Both the position numbers and the translations under genes were made by a program. Positions 1 to 8,808 of a stretch of 64,000 nt of DNA are shown here, piece after piece. Each line of letters opens with the position of its first letter. Position 1 is the first letter of the stretch. Under the pieces are notes generated by a model, which did not search any database, had not been told where the DNA came from, and saw only the letters and a program-made list of their open reading frames with translations. Origin of the DNA: Edaphobacter lichenicola (GTDB taxonomy: Bacteria > Acidobacteriota > Terriglobia > Terriglobales > Acidobacteriaceae); assembly GCF_025264645.1 (NCBI RefSeq), contig NZ_CP073696.1, positions 5,580,001 to 5,644,000 of the forward strand. Reading direction: 5' to 3'.

Positions 1-50
1 GTCGCAAGCCTATCAATTCAAGGTTGACGTGACAACTTACTCCAATTACG

Positions 51-980
51 GTGGTTGATGTGTCAACCATCGCCGGTAATGCCTCCCACAAGGATGAAAT
101 CGAATGCGATCACGATCTGCATGCTGTCCTATGCGGCTTGGAGGCCGATTCTTCTCTTTTTCATCCTGAGCAACTGCGGGAGCGCCTGATCGCACTGGAC
201 GACCTTGATGCCGGATTTGGAGTCTTCGATTCCGAAGATTCCACGAGGTCAACGGATTCTCGAATTCATAAGCGTGCGAAGGCGCTCCGGACACAGCTCG
301 AAGCCGCCAATGCGGAACTCTATCAATCTATCCGCGCCGACATTGTTCGAGGTGCTCCGCTGCATACATTCCTTAAGTGGATCCAGGGTTCAGTGACGCA
401 AAACGGCTCAGGATGCCCATTGCCGGACTTCGGTTTCGACTTCCGAGACGAGTTGGTGAGCGGAGTTCTTCAGCTCCGCGAACCGAGTGAACCGAACCTT
501 CACCGATCACCGGAGATGGTGCCTTATCAGCCAACGCCAGTGCGCCATATCCTCCACCTGATAGCAGCCGCCGCGCTTGTGGAAGATGACGTCTTTGTCG
601 ATCTCGGATCGGGATTGGGGCATGTGCCGCTTCTGGTGTCCATGGTGACTGGTGTCCAGAGTCTTGGTATTGAGGTGCAGGCGGCCTATGTCGCCAGTGC
701 GCGGGAATGTGCTCAAAGCCTTCGCCTCAGCCGCCTGCGGTTTACCCGGCAGGACGCGCGCGAGACAGATCTATCGAGCGGCACCGTGTTCTATCTGTAT
801 TCGCCTTTCAACGGCTCGATATTGACCGACGTGCTAAAAGCGCTGCGAATGGAAAGTACCCGCAGGCCAATCAAAATTTGTTCACTCGGGCCCTGCACCC
901 GCACAATTGCGAACGAGATGTGGCTGAAGGCGAGCACACCGCCCGATATGGGGCGCATTACCGTCTTCGACACTCAATGA
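51..980 (+). CDS. putative Dot1-like SAM-dependent methyltransferase
   Basis: Predicted class I methyltransferase of unknown substrate, 309 aa. The first ~170 residues are charged and mostly helical and match nothing I recognise. A Rossmann core starts near residue 181 with the SAM loop VFVDLGSGLGHV, followed by GIEV, whose Glu would bind the ribose of SAM, then an RFTRQDARE segment. The D-L-G-S-G-x-G-x-V loop followed by G-I-E resembles the core of Dot1-type lysine methyltransferases; there is no NPPY motif, so N6-adenine methylation is not indicated. The GTG at 51 is the first start after an in-frame stop at 30-32; GTG at 60 is an equally possible start. It stands alone, 140 bp before an unrelated reductase. 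Methyltransferase fold is likely; the Dot1 resemblance is tentative. Confidence 0.6.
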   Translation: MVDVSTIAGNASHKDEIECDHDLHAVLCGLEADSSLFHPEQLRERLIALDDLDAGFGVFDSEDSTRSTDSRIHKRAKALRTQLEAANAELYQSIRADIVRGAPLHTFLKWIQGSVTQNGSGCPLPDFGFDFRDELVSGVLQLREPSEPNLHRSPEMVPYQPTPVRHILHLIAAAALVEDDVFVDLGSGLGHVPLLVSMVTGVQSLGIEVQAAYVASARECAQSLRLSRLRFTRQDARETDLSSGTVFYLYSPFNGSILTDVLKALRMESTRRPIKICSLGPCTRTIANEMWLKASTPPDMGRITVFDTQ

Positions 981-1120
981 GCACATTCTCGCCAAAGCAC
1001 TCATCGGGGGAGATAGGAATCAATAACTTGGTTTGATACGCTACGATGTCGCGAGCTATCCGGACCCTTGGTGCATCTGAGAAGTGCATTGATCTGTAAA
1101 CTCGATCGCAGGGAGAAATC

Positions 1121-2500
1121 ATGTCTACCCCAGAACAGTACGACGCAATCGTCATCGGCAGCGGAGAAGGTGGGAAGTACCTCTCCTGGCACCTGGGCTC
1201 TCAAGGCAAGAAGATCGCTAATATCGAAGACAAGCGCATCGGCGGAGCCTGCCCCAACATCGCCTGCCTCCCCAGCAAAAACGTCATCCACTCCGCCAAG
1301 GTCGCATCCTTCTTTCAGCGCGGCGCAGAGTTCGGCATCGTCCACGGCAAATGGCACGTCGACATGGAAGCTGTCAGCGCCCGCCGTCAACGCATGATCG
1401 ACGGCCTCCGCGACATGCACCTCGCCAACTACGCAAAGTCTCACGCCGAGATCGTCATGGGCTTCGGCCGCTTCATCGCCGACAAGACCATCGAAGTCGC
1501 CCTCAACGCCGGTGGCACCCGCACCCTCCGCTCCGACTACATCTTCCTCGACACTGGCTCCCGCGCGACAATCGACCCCATCCCCGGTCTCGCCGAAGCC
1601 TCCCCACTCACCCACATCGAAGTCCTCGAGCTCACCACTCTTCCCGAACACCTCCTCATCCTTGGCGGCGGCTTCATCGGTCTCGAGTTCGCACAGGCCA
1701 TGCGCCGCTTCGGAGCCAACGTCACCATCATTGAGCGCAACCCCTCTCTCGTTCACCGCGAAGACCCCGACGTAGTGGAGCTCGTCCAACAACTCTTCCA
1801 GGACGAAGGCATTGACATCGTCACCAACGCCAACATCACAAGCGTCGAAGGTGCCTCCGGCAAATCCGTCATCGTTCATCTCAGCGACGGCGCCCGCCTC
1901 GAAGGCTCACACATCCTCGTAGCGACCGGCCGCATCCCGAACACGCAAAACATGGGCCTCGACACTGTCGGCATCAAAATGACTCCCGCCGGTCACTTCC
2001 AGGTTAACGACCGCCTCGAAACCACCGCCCCCGGCGTATGGGCCATCGGCGACTGCGCCGGCTCCCCCTACTTCACCCACGCCTCCTACGACGACTTCCG
2101 CATCATTCGCGACAACCTCGCTGGAGGCAATCGCACTAAGAATGGTCGCCAAATCCCCTCCGTCACCTTCACCGATCCCGAAATAGCCCACGTCGGCCTC
2201 ACCGAGATAGAAGCTAAAAAGCAGGGAACCACCTACCGTTTGGGCAAGATTCCCATGGCCGCTGCACTCCGCAGCCGCACCCTCGACGAGACCCGTGGCT
2301 TCATGAAGGTTCTCATCGCCCTGGACGACCAGATTCTCGGCTTCACCGCCATAGGCCCCGGCACCGGCGAACTCCTCCCGGTCATCCAGTTAGCCATGAC
2401 CGCAGACATGCCCTACTCTGCGGTTCACAATCTCATCCTCACCCACCCCACTCTCTCCGAGGGCTTCCTCAACCTCTTCAACTCCGTCCCAAAGTTATGA
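1121..2500 (+). CDS. FAD-dependent pyridine nucleotide-disulfide oxidoreductase (mercuric reductase/dihydrolipoamide dehydrogenase-like)
   Basis: Flavoprotein disulfide reductase, 459 aa, the usual length for the family without an extra N-terminal metal-binding domain. The N-terminal FAD site is VIGSGEGG (residues 11-18). The redox-active pair is C44/C49 in GGACPNIACLPSK, a variant of the common GGTCxNxGCxPSK. A second dinucleotide fold LLILGGGFIGLEFA near residue 184 binds NAD(P)H, and ATGRIPN and a C-terminal dimerisation segment with the conserved His-Pro (LTHPTLSEGF) complete the fold. No C-terminal cysteine pair for mercury is present, so true mercuric reductase activity is unlikely; substrate unknown. 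ATG at 1121 follows the SD-like AGGGAG at 1110-1115. Its last 6 nt overlap the convergent acyltransferase. Confidence 0.88.
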   Translation: MSTPEQYDAIVIGSGEGGKYLSWHLGSQGKKIANIEDKRIGGACPNIACLPSKNVIHSAKVASFFQRGAEFGIVHGKWHVDMEAVSARRQRMIDGLRDMHLANYAKSHAEIVMGFGRFIADKTIEVALNAGGTRTLRSDYIFLDTGSRATIDPIPGLAEASPLTHIEVLELTTLPEHLLILGGGFIGLEFAQAMRRFGANVTIIERNPSLVHREDPDVVELVQQLFQDEGIDIVTNANITSVEGASGKSVIVHLSDGARLEGSHILVATGRIPNTQNMGLDTVGIKMTPAGHFQVNDRLETTAPGVWAIGDCAGSPYFTHASYDDFRIIRDNLAGGNRTKNGRQIPSVTFTDPEIAHVGLTEIEAKKQGTTYRLGKIPMAAALRSRTLDETRGFMKVLIALDDQILGFTAIGPGTGELLPVIQLAMTADMPYSAVHNLILTHPTLSEGFLNLFNSVPKL

Positions 2501-3610
2501 AACTGAGTGTGCGAGCGTCTTGGCAGGTTTCTTATTCAGTAGGTTGATCAGAGGGCGCTCAAGAAGCGTGTAACTGAGGTAGCCCACCAGGAGAACCAGT
2601 GGGAGTGCGACGCCGTCCACGACTACCATCGCAAATTTAGGATAGACAGCGAAATGGAATATGATTCGGCCTACTAATTCGATCACGATCAGATGCGAGA
2701 GATAGATAGAGTAGGACCAGTCACCGATGAGAGATAGTGGACGGACGAATCGGATGAACCCAGAGCGCTCCAATTCCATGATACCGAGCAAAAAAATGCT
2801 GGAGAAAGAGCCATAGAGGCCGAGACGTATCCAGGGAAAGTGCTCAATCCAGATCTGATTGGAACCGTGACTATGTCTGCTCCAGGCCATGAGAGTGCCA
2901 AGCCAGATAAAAGCAACGGTAATGAGAACAAATCCCCCCTTGGGCCAGAGAACTCCGCGGCGATATAGATGAAAGATCAGACAGCCGGCAAGAAACTCAA
3001 ATACGGATGGACTGGTAATAAGTCCGAGGATAGGTTGGACAGGAACCGGCATCAGCGCCGCAATTGCGATGAAAACTCCCCAGAAGGTGAGGAAGAACGG
3101 CGCATTTTTCTCTGGGGCGAAGAATAAAAGAAGGAAGAATACGAAATAAAAATACAGCTCGAAGCTAAGGGTCCAACCTTGCATGACAAGCATCCCCAAA
3201 TTGGTTGGGATGAGCAGGAAGGAAGCGAGAATGTTCACGCGATGACCAGCACCGGCATTAATCCAAAGCGGATTGTAAAGGAAAGCGACTAAAACAATCG
3301 CTGTATAGACCCAGTAGACAGGGAAGATACGTGCCAGACGGTGATAGAGGAAGGTTCCGGCATAGCGACGATTGGAGAATCTCCCAACAGTAACGGCGGA
3401 TATGACGATACCGCTGATAACAAAAAAGAGGTCGACGCCCAGGACACCATACTGAAAGATGCCCATCATATTTGTCGGAAAATACTTCAACTCGACGTTA
3501 TGGAGATGTGCGAGGACGACAAATATGGCGGCAAGCCCCCTGCATACTTGGATACTGACCAGTCGATGCCTGCTACTCGGAGAGGGCGGTAGTGATGCAG
3601 TTTGGGACAT
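2495..3610 (-). CDS. acyltransferase family 3 membrane protein (OafA/YrhL-like)
   Basis: Polytopic inner-membrane O-acyltransferase of the acyltransferase-3 family, about 371 aa with around ten hydrophobic segments. The diagnostic N-terminal helix IQVCRGLAAIFVVLAHLHN carries the conserved Arg and His thought to act in acyl transfer; next come GVDLFFVISG, also typical, and the loop RLARIFPVYWVY. These enzymes acetylate or acylate cell-surface glycans or exported metabolites; the acceptor cannot be read from sequence. I chose ATG 3610 (MSQTASLPP...) over a start 9 codons earlier because the extra residues are out of character. It overlaps the end of the reductase gene convergently by 6 nt. It reads visibly more AT-rich than the dap genes next to it, which may mean separate acquisition. 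Confidence 0.85.
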   Translation of the reverse strand: MSQTASLPPSPSSRHRLVSIQVCRGLAAIFVVLAHLHNVELKYFPTNMMGIFQYGVLGVDLFFVISGIVISAVTVGRFSNRRYAGTFLYHRLARIFPVYWVYTAIVLVAFLYNPLWINAGAGHRVNILASFLLIPTNLGMLVMQGWTLSFELYFYFVFFLLLFFAPEKNAPFFLTFWGVFIAIAALMPVPVQPILGLITSPSVFEFLAGCLIFHLYRRGVLWPKGGFVLITVAFIWLGTLMAWSRHSHGSNQIWIEHFPWIRLGLYGSFSSIFLLGIMELERSGFIRFVRPLSLIGDWSYSIYLSHLIVIELVGRIIFHFAVYPKFAMVVVDGVALPLVLLVGYLSYTLLERPLINLLNKKPAKTLAHSVS

Positions 3611-3687
3611 GCATTTCCTAATACAAAATATGTGCAACTACCTAGCATATGGGAGGTAAGTACATGTAGCAACCGTTACACATCTCA

Positions 3688-4533
3688 CTACCGCAAGATC
3701 TCCTCTAACACGAGAGAAAGTTCAGTCTTCTCGTCCCGATATTTAACGATCACCGGAGCCGCCAAACTCAGCCCCCACTCCGCGCCCTTACCCTTCGAAA
3801 CTGCCCTCGACCCTGGCACCACCACCGCTCCTTCAGGGATGACCAGCGGCATCTCCGCCGTAGCCTTATAGATCTCGCCTTTCACCAGGTCATACACCGG
3901 CGTCCCCCGCGTCAATACGGTTCCAGCCGCCAGCACAGCGCGCTTCCGCACCACTGTTCCTTCATAAACCCCGGTATTCCCGCCAATTAAACAATCATCT
4001 TCAATAATCACGGGGCTGGCATTTACCGGCTCCAACACCCCACCAATCTGCGCCGCCGCACTCAGATGCACTCGCCGACCCACCTGCGCACAACTTCCCA
4101 CCAGCGCATGCGAATCCACCATCGTCCCTTCGTCCACGTACGCCCCAACATTCACATACGAAGGCGGAATCAGCGCAACACCCTTAGCAACATAAGCTCC
4201 AGACCGAGCACTCACACCACCCGGCACCACGCGAACGCCATCCGCCACGACAAACTTCCTCACGGGAAACGTATGTTTATCGATAAAACGCAGTGTCTCT
4301 CCACCCATCTCCGTCATGGTTCCAATGCGAAAACCCAGCAAAATCCCACGCTTCACCCATCCATTCACACGCCAGCCGAGCGGCACCGAAGCATCCGGTT
4401 CTGCAGCTCGCAGCTCACCGGCCTCCAGCTTCCCCCGCAGCTCAAAAAAAGCAGCCTCTGCCTCAGCATTCCCAACAGCCGCCGCACCCTGTGCAAACCA
4501 GTGCTCAATCCGCTCCTGCAAATCTCCGTTCAA
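3688..4533 (-). CDS. dapD: 2,3,4,5-tetrahydropyridine-2,6-dicarboxylate N-succinyltransferase
   Basis: DapD transfers succinyl from succinyl-CoA to tetrahydrodipicolinate in the succinylase branch of lysine/meso-diaminopimelate synthesis, in the cytosol as a trimer. The 281 aa length fits the family. An N-terminal helical domain (to ~100) precedes a left-handed beta-helix with hexapeptide repeats (GVSARSGAYVAKGVALIPPS onward, VGAYVDEGTMVDSHALVG, IEDDCLIGGNTGVYEG). The start is TTG at 4533; GAGG about 9 nt upstream supports it and no ATG lies nearby. It follows dapA by 50 nt in the same direction, so the two are likely co-transcribed. Its presence says this organism uses the succinylase route rather than the one-step aminotransferase or dehydrogenase routes. 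Confidence 0.95.
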   Translation of the reverse strand: MNGDLQERIEHWFAQGAAAVGNAEAEAAFFELRGKLEAGELRAAEPDASVPLGWRVNGWVKRGILLGFRIGTMTEMGGETLRFIDKHTFPVRKFVVADGVRVVPGGVSARSGAYVAKGVALIPPSYVNVGAYVDEGTMVDSHALVGSCAQVGRRVHLSAAAQIGGVLEPVNASPVIIEDDCLIGGNTGVYEGTVVRKRAVLAAGTVLTRGTPVYDLVKGEIYKATAEMPLVIPEGAVVVPGSRAVSKGKGAEWGLSLAAPVIVKYRDEKTELSLVLEEILR

Positions 4534-4582
4534 AACTCAGTCCTCTCTCTCTTGTCTTGTTTTTGCAATTATCGAAATGCAA

Positions 4583-5503
4583 CTAGAACATCCGCAGATC
4601 TTCACCCGTCGCTGGCACACCCACCAGCATCCCAAGTTCGCCAACCATGCGCTCCAGCCTCCTCCGCGTCGCATCCGACACCGGCACCATCGGCAGCCGC
4701 AGCACATCCTCGCCGCGTCCAAGCATATGCAGCACCGCCTTCACCGGAGCAGGGCTAGCCTCCCAGAAGTGTGCCTGCATCAACCGGAAGAACTGCCGAT
4801 TGATCCGCCTTGCATCCGCCCAATCATTCTCGAGCGCAGCTCGCACCATCCGCGCCATCTGTCCCGGAATCACATTCGAAGCCACCGAGATCAATCCCGT
4901 TCCACCCAATGCAATCACCGGCAGCGCCAACCCATCATCTCCGGCAAAAACTTTAAAGCGCCGAGGGGCCGTCGTCAGCAACTCCGTAATCTGCGCGATA
5001 TTTCCACTCGATTCTTTCACTCCAACCACGTTCTTCAACTCAGCCAGTCGCAGCACGGTCGCAGGCTCAAGGTTCGCACCCGTTCGCGAAGGAATGTTGT
5101 ACAGCAATACCGGCAGTGCAGTCGCCTCGGCAATTGCCTTGAAGTGCTGATACTGCCCCTCCTGCCCAGGCCGGTTGTAGTACGGATTCGCCGACAAAAC
5201 GCCGGTCAATCCATGCACCTGCGACAACTTCTTCACTCGCGCCACGACTTCATGCGTCGAGTTGTGCGTGCAACCCGCAAACACCGGCACCCGTCCCGCC
5301 GCCGCAGCCACCACGACCTCAATCGCCCGCAGCCACTCCGCCTCGCTCAGCGTCGAAGCTTCGCCAGTCGTCCCGCACGGCACAAGAAAATCGATCCCGC
5401 TCTCGACCTGCCACGTCACCAGCGCATGCAGCGCAGGTTGATCCACACTGCCGTCCCCGCGAAAGGGAGTCACCAGCGCCGTTCCACAACCCATCAATTC
5501 CAT
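4583..5503 (-). CDS. dapA: 4-hydroxy-tetrahydrodipicolinate synthase
   Basis: DapA condenses pyruvate with aspartate-semialdehyde, the first committed step to diaminopimelate and lysine. TIM-barrel aldolase of 306 aa. The Schiff-base lysine is K163 in VVGVKESSGN; the catalytic tyrosine is Y135 in LLYNIPSRTG; the pyruvate-carboxylate loop is CGTTGEAST (43-51). ATG at 5503. It sits 121 nt after the Tat-signal aminotransferase gene and 50 nt before dapD. The signature residues make the assignment firm; among N-acetylneuraminate lyase-family members this one matches DapA best and the dap neighbours agree. Confidence 0.95.
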   Translation of the reverse strand: MELMGCGTALVTPFRGDGSVDQPALHALVTWQVESGIDFLVPCGTTGEASTLSEAEWLRAIEVVVAAAAGRVPVFAGCTHNSTHEVVARVKKLSQVHGLTGVLSANPYYNRPGQEGQYQHFKAIAEATALPVLLYNIPSRTGANLEPATVLRLAELKNVVGVKESSGNIAQITELLTTAPRRFKVFAGDDGLALPVIALGGTGLISVASNVIPGQMARMVRAALENDWADARRINRQFFRLMQAHFWEASPAPVKAVLHMLGRGEDVLRLPMVPVSDATRRRLERMVGELGMLVGVPATGEDLRMF

Positions 5504-5624
5504 AATGAATGCAAGTTTACCGCGTTAGGAGTGTAGATTTCATAAGCGCTCCATCTTCCTGCCCTGCAAATCAAAAGAGGCCCTGGCAATCTCTCGCCAG
5601 AGCCTCAAACTCGTTCTGCAAAAA

Positions 5625-6869
5625 CTAACCGCGGTAGATCTCCGAAGGAACATGAAACTCCGGCATATGCAGTGCCGCGGCGCCATTCGCAGCCCCTGGC
5701 GGCATATCCATGCACTTCACAAACGCCGTCTGAAACTTCTCCATCTCCGCCTTCGTTCCCACCGTAACCCGCACATAATTCGGCAGCGCAGCCCACGTCC
5801 GTCCCACCGCGACGTTCTCCTTCAACATCGCCGTCTGGAACTCCTTCCCTGGACGCTTCACATCCACCATGAACATGTTGCCCTGCGACCCCGGAATGAT
5901 CTTGTACCCATGCTTGGTCAAAAACTCCAGCGTATCCGTCCGGATGTCCGCATTGATCTTCTTCCGCAGCGGCACCAGATCCTTATCCAGTAAACTCGCC
6001 CGCGCCGCGGCAGCAGTCGTAATCGAGACACTTGCCAGGCTCTGGCTCGGCCCACCGACGTTGTTGAAACGTTCAAGCAGGTCCGGCCTCGCCACCGCAA
6101 AACCCGCCCGCAGACCGGCCATCCCATAGATCTTCGAGAACGTCCGCATCACGATCACATCTTTATCCTGCGCCACCAGATCGATGCATGACTCATTGTC
6201 GGAGAAGTGAGTGTAAGCCTCATCGATGATCACAACTGAACCCTTCGGCTTGTTATTTACGAGCCAGACAATGTCCGCTTTGGGCGTCACCGTCCCAGTC
6301 GGATTATTCGGATTCACAATGTAGTACGCCCCCGGCGATGGATGCGCCTTCAGCATCGCCTTCACGTCATACGCATAGGTTGCAGTCAACGGAACGGGAT
6401 ACTTCGCCGCCTTCATAATGTCTGCCGCGCGCGGTCCCTGCTCATAGCTAGGGTCTCCGTAGACTAGCGGCTTATCCGGCCCAATGCTCGACATCAACGC
6501 CAGATCCAGCGGCCCGCTCGAACCGGGATAAAGCGCTGAATAGTCGTTCTTCAACCCAAACTGCTCGTTGAAGACAGCAATCGTCTTCACGTATTCGTCT
6601 TCGTGATAGCGGCCGCCCTGCGCGGCCATGCTACATATCGCTGTCAACGCGGACTGAGCCGGCCCCAGAGGATTTTCATTCGCGCTGATGATGACCGTAT
6701 CGGGCGGGAGATTCTGCATCCCGCGCATACGACGCTTCACAGGTTGTGCGGGCGTTGCTGCCTGCTGCATCGCTGCAAAGGCTGGCAAAGAAGTGGTGGC
6801 TGCCGAGGCCGCACCAAGAAGGCGCATAAATGATCTGCGCGAAACGCCTTGCGTTAAATCAGAGTTCAT
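5625..6869 (-). CDS. PLP-dependent aminotransferase, HisC-like, with a Tat signal peptide
   Basis: Class I/II fold-type I aminotransferase, 414 aa. Residues 10-18 (SRRSFMRLL) followed by a hydrophobic Ala-rich stretch ending near FAA (31-33) form a twin-arginine signal, so export with bound cofactor is predicted. The mature part has ISANENPLGP (61-70), NPNNPTG (186-192), DEAY (216-219) and the PLP lysine K246 in TFSKIYGMAGLRAG: the layout of histidinol-phosphate aminotransferases. A strong AAGGAG lies 8 nt before ATG 6869. It stands between an M29 aminopeptidase and dapA; HisC-family enzymes can act as succinyl-DAP aminotransferase (DapC) in some bacteria, and DapC is the step missing from this cluster, but a periplasmic location would argue against that. 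Substrate unresolved. Confidence 0.85.
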   Translation of the reverse strand: MNSDLTQGVSRRSFMRLLGAASAATTSLPAFAAMQQAATPAQPVKRRMRGMQNLPPDTVIISANENPLGPAQSALTAICSMAAQGGRYHEDEYVKTIAVFNEQFGLKNDYSALYPGSSGPLDLALMSSIGPDKPLVYGDPSYEQGPRAADIMKAAKYPVPLTATYAYDVKAMLKAHPSPGAYYIVNPNNPTGTVTPKADIVWLVNNKPKGSVVIIDEAYTHFSDNESCIDLVAQDKDVIVMRTFSKIYGMAGLRAGFAVARPDLLERFNNVGGPSQSLASVSITTAAAARASLLDKDLVPLRKKINADIRTDTLEFLTKHGYKIIPGSQGNMFMVDVKRPGKEFQTAMLKENVAVGRTWAALPNYVRVTVGTKAEMEKFQTAFVKCMDMPPGAANGAAALHMPEFHVPSEIYRG

Positions 6870-7196
6870 AGGAGGTTCTCCTTGAGTGATTGAAGAAGAG
6901 TTTTAAATTGTAGAGATGCAACACCGCGATGACAGAAGGAAAACACCAACTGAAGACCAGAGACCAGCTACAGATCTCCTGCAAAACAAAGACGCGTTGC
7001 AGTAACTATTCTTTGGGAACTTGAATGTGAAGACGGGCGCGGCCCGATTGAGTTCAATGTACTGCGAATTCCCAGCGAATACCAGAGAAATTCTCTTGCT
7101 TGACGTGGAAAAGCCGCTGACAGAGCGGCTTTTCCCTACGAAGCGAACGTATCACCGCCCGAAGTATTATGAATCACCCTCCAGGCCGCGTCGCGG
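6870..7196. other. intergenic region between M29 peptidase and Tat-aminotransferase genes
   Basis: No coding potential that I can support. It holds the terminator of the M29 peptidase gene (7107-7135) and, further left, the presumed promoter of the aminotransferase gene on the minus strand, for which I could not fix -35/-10 boxes with confidence. Confidence 0.6.
7107..7135 (-). terminator. intrinsic terminator of the M29 aminopeptidase gene
   Basis: Perfect 12-bp inverted repeat: GGAAAAGCCGCT (7107-7118), loop of 5 nt, AGCGGCTTTTCC (7124-7135). The right arm ends in T4 on either strand. It lies about 60 nt downstream of the minus-strand stop at 7197, the expected place for that gene's terminator. 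Confidence 0.8.
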
Positions 7197-8447
7197 TTAG
7201 ACCCACTCTCCCTTGCGCATCAATGGCTCGACCGACCCATCCGCCGCCATGCCATCCACATCCATCTCACCCGACCCAATCATCCAGTCCACATGAATCA
7301 GGCTCGCATTCGCACCCAGCGCTGCCAGTTGTTCCGAGTCCATCTTCTCGCCGCCAATCAAACACGTCGAATAAGCCTGCCCCAGCGCAATATGGCTCGC
7401 AGCATTCTCATCGAACAGCGTATTCCAGAACAACACGCCACTCTGCGCAATCGGCGACGAGTGTGGCACCAGCGCAACCTCACCCAGTCTCCGTGCTCCA
7501 TCATCCGTGCTGATCAGCCGATTCAAAACATCCTCGCCTGCCGTAGCGGTAGCCTCGACGATCCGGCCATTCTCAAACCGCACCGCAATATTCTCAATCA
7601 GCGTCCCTTGGTGCGACAGCGGCTTCGAAGCCCGCACCGTCCCATTCACGCGGTCTTTATGCGGAGTCGTAAAGCACTCCTCCGTAGGAATATTAGGCTG
7701 ACAATAAACGCCGTTCCCAGCAGTCGTCCCACCACCGGCCCAAAGATGGTCATCTGCCAGACCCACGGTCAAATCCGTTCCCGGCCCCTTGAAGTGCAGT
7801 GCATAAAACCGCTTCGCATTCAACATATCCATGCGCTTTTTCAGCCGTGCACCATGCTCCTGCCACTCCACCACCGGATCATCCACGGCTACTCGCGAAG
7901 CCACAAAGATCGCGTCCCACAACTTCGCGACCGCAATGTGCTCCGGCTCTCCCGGAAACACCAGCTTCGCCCACTCCGGGGTCGCACACGCCACAATCGT
8001 CCAGTTGATCTCATGCCGCGTAATCAACTCCATCGCAGGCTTACCCGCCTTCGACGCGGCCACATTCGCTCGAGCCACCTTCGCCGGATCCTGCTTTGCC
8101 AGCAGCGCCGGATTCGCTCCCGCAATCGCCAGCCGCGCCGCACCACTTCGAAACCCTTCAGCAATCCCATCCTGCAACCACTTCGGCGCATAGTCGAAGC
8201 TCGCATCCTGCGCAAACTCATAACGCGCCAGCACAGTAGGATCATCCGAGTAGAACGTCGTCACAAGCAGCGCCCCGGCCTTATAAGCGTGCTCCGTGAT
8301 ACAACGCACCAGCGGCAGCGCCTCCAGCGGAGCCGACATAATCAACTCTTGCCCGGCACGCAGCCCCAACCCAACCTTAACCGCAACCTCAGCCAGACGA
8401 TCCAGCTTCTCCTCAAACGTTAGCGTGCTAAACGACACCTTACTCAT
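7197..8447 (-). CDS. M29 family aminopeptidase
   Basis: Cytosolic dinuclear-metal aminopeptidase of family M29 (AmpS / aminopeptidase T type), 416 aa, the normal length. Family landmarks: FEEKLDRLAEVAVKVGLGLRAGQ at the N-terminus, the central GTDLTVGL with the AGGGTTAGNGVYCQPNIPTEE loop split around residue 260 that supplies a metal-binding Glu, and the C-terminal metal site region HIALGQAYSTC with NASLIHVDWMIGS containing the His and Asp ligands. The ATG at 8447 was chosen; a longer frame upstream is rich in Cys/Arg and does not align with the family. The upstream small membrane gene ends 13 nt before. Likely role: peptide turnover; its place in a lysine cluster may be chance. Confidence 0.92.
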   Translation of the reverse strand: MSKVSFSTLTFEEKLDRLAEVAVKVGLGLRAGQELIMSAPLEALPLVRCITEHAYKAGALLVTTFYSDDPTVLARYEFAQDASFDYAPKWLQDGIAEGFRSGAARLAIAGANPALLAKQDPAKVARANVAASKAGKPAMELITRHEINWTIVACATPEWAKLVFPGEPEHIAVAKLWDAIFVASRVAVDDPVVEWQEHGARLKKRMDMLNAKRFYALHFKGPGTDLTVGLADDHLWAGGGTTAGNGVYCQPNIPTEECFTTPHKDRVNGTVRASKPLSHQGTLIENIAVRFENGRIVEATATAGEDVLNRLISTDDGARRLGEVALVPHSSPIAQSGVLFWNTLFDENAASHIALGQAYSTCLIGGEKMDSEQLAALGANASLIHVDWMIGSGEMDVDGMAADGSVEPLMRKGEWV

Positions 8448-8460
8448 AACAACTCCATTT

Positions 8461-8673
8461 CTATGGTTGAATCGTGTAGACAAGACCTGCTCCGGCGAGT
8501 AGCAGCAGTCCATGCACCCATCTCGGATAACTTTCCTGCTGCATCCTGATCGAATGCTCCGGAGCAAATAGCCTCCAGGCCCCCGAGGCCGCAAGCAGAG
8601 CGCCTACCGCGAAAAAATACCATCCTCGCCAGAAGAAACAAGGAATGGCCAACACTAAAACACCGAACCTCAC
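8461..8673 (-). CDS. small hypothetical membrane protein
   Basis: 70-aa protein with two hydrophobic segments (VLVLAIPCFFWRGWYFFAVG and WVHGLLLLAGAGLVYTIQP) separated by a short polar loop; no family recognised. GTG start at 8673 with GAGG about 11 nt upstream. It fits between dapB (ends 8809) and the M29 peptidase gene (13 nt downstream) in the same orientation, which supports its being real. An overlapping frame from 8809 to 8444 is Arg/Ser-rich and looks like a shadow. Confidence 0.5.
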   Translation of the reverse strand: MRFGVLVLAIPCFFWRGWYFFAVGALLAASGAWRLFAPEHSIRMQQESYPRWVHGLLLLAGAGLVYTIQP

Positions 8674-8808
8674 CGCTCGAACTACCTCGCGTCGACTTAG
8701 TAGCCGATCTGTCTACCTTCCGGCAGCAAGATGAAAACCCGCAGAGATCAAAAGCGCGATCACGAGCGCGTCGATGTAGAGATGGCGCAAATCTCATCCT
8801 CGCAGCCA

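Noticed and set aside
1001..1879. 292-aa minus-strand frame opposite the disulfide reductase
   Set aside because: Gly/Asp/Val-rich shadow with no start context.
1121..2500. True mercuric reductase
   Set aside because: The C-terminal vicinal cysteines and N-terminal metal-binding domain are absent and there is no mer operon.
7293..8423. 376-aa plus-strand frame opposite the M29 peptidase
   Set aside because: Arg/His/Gln-rich composition typical of an antisense shadow; the minus-strand peptidase is certain.
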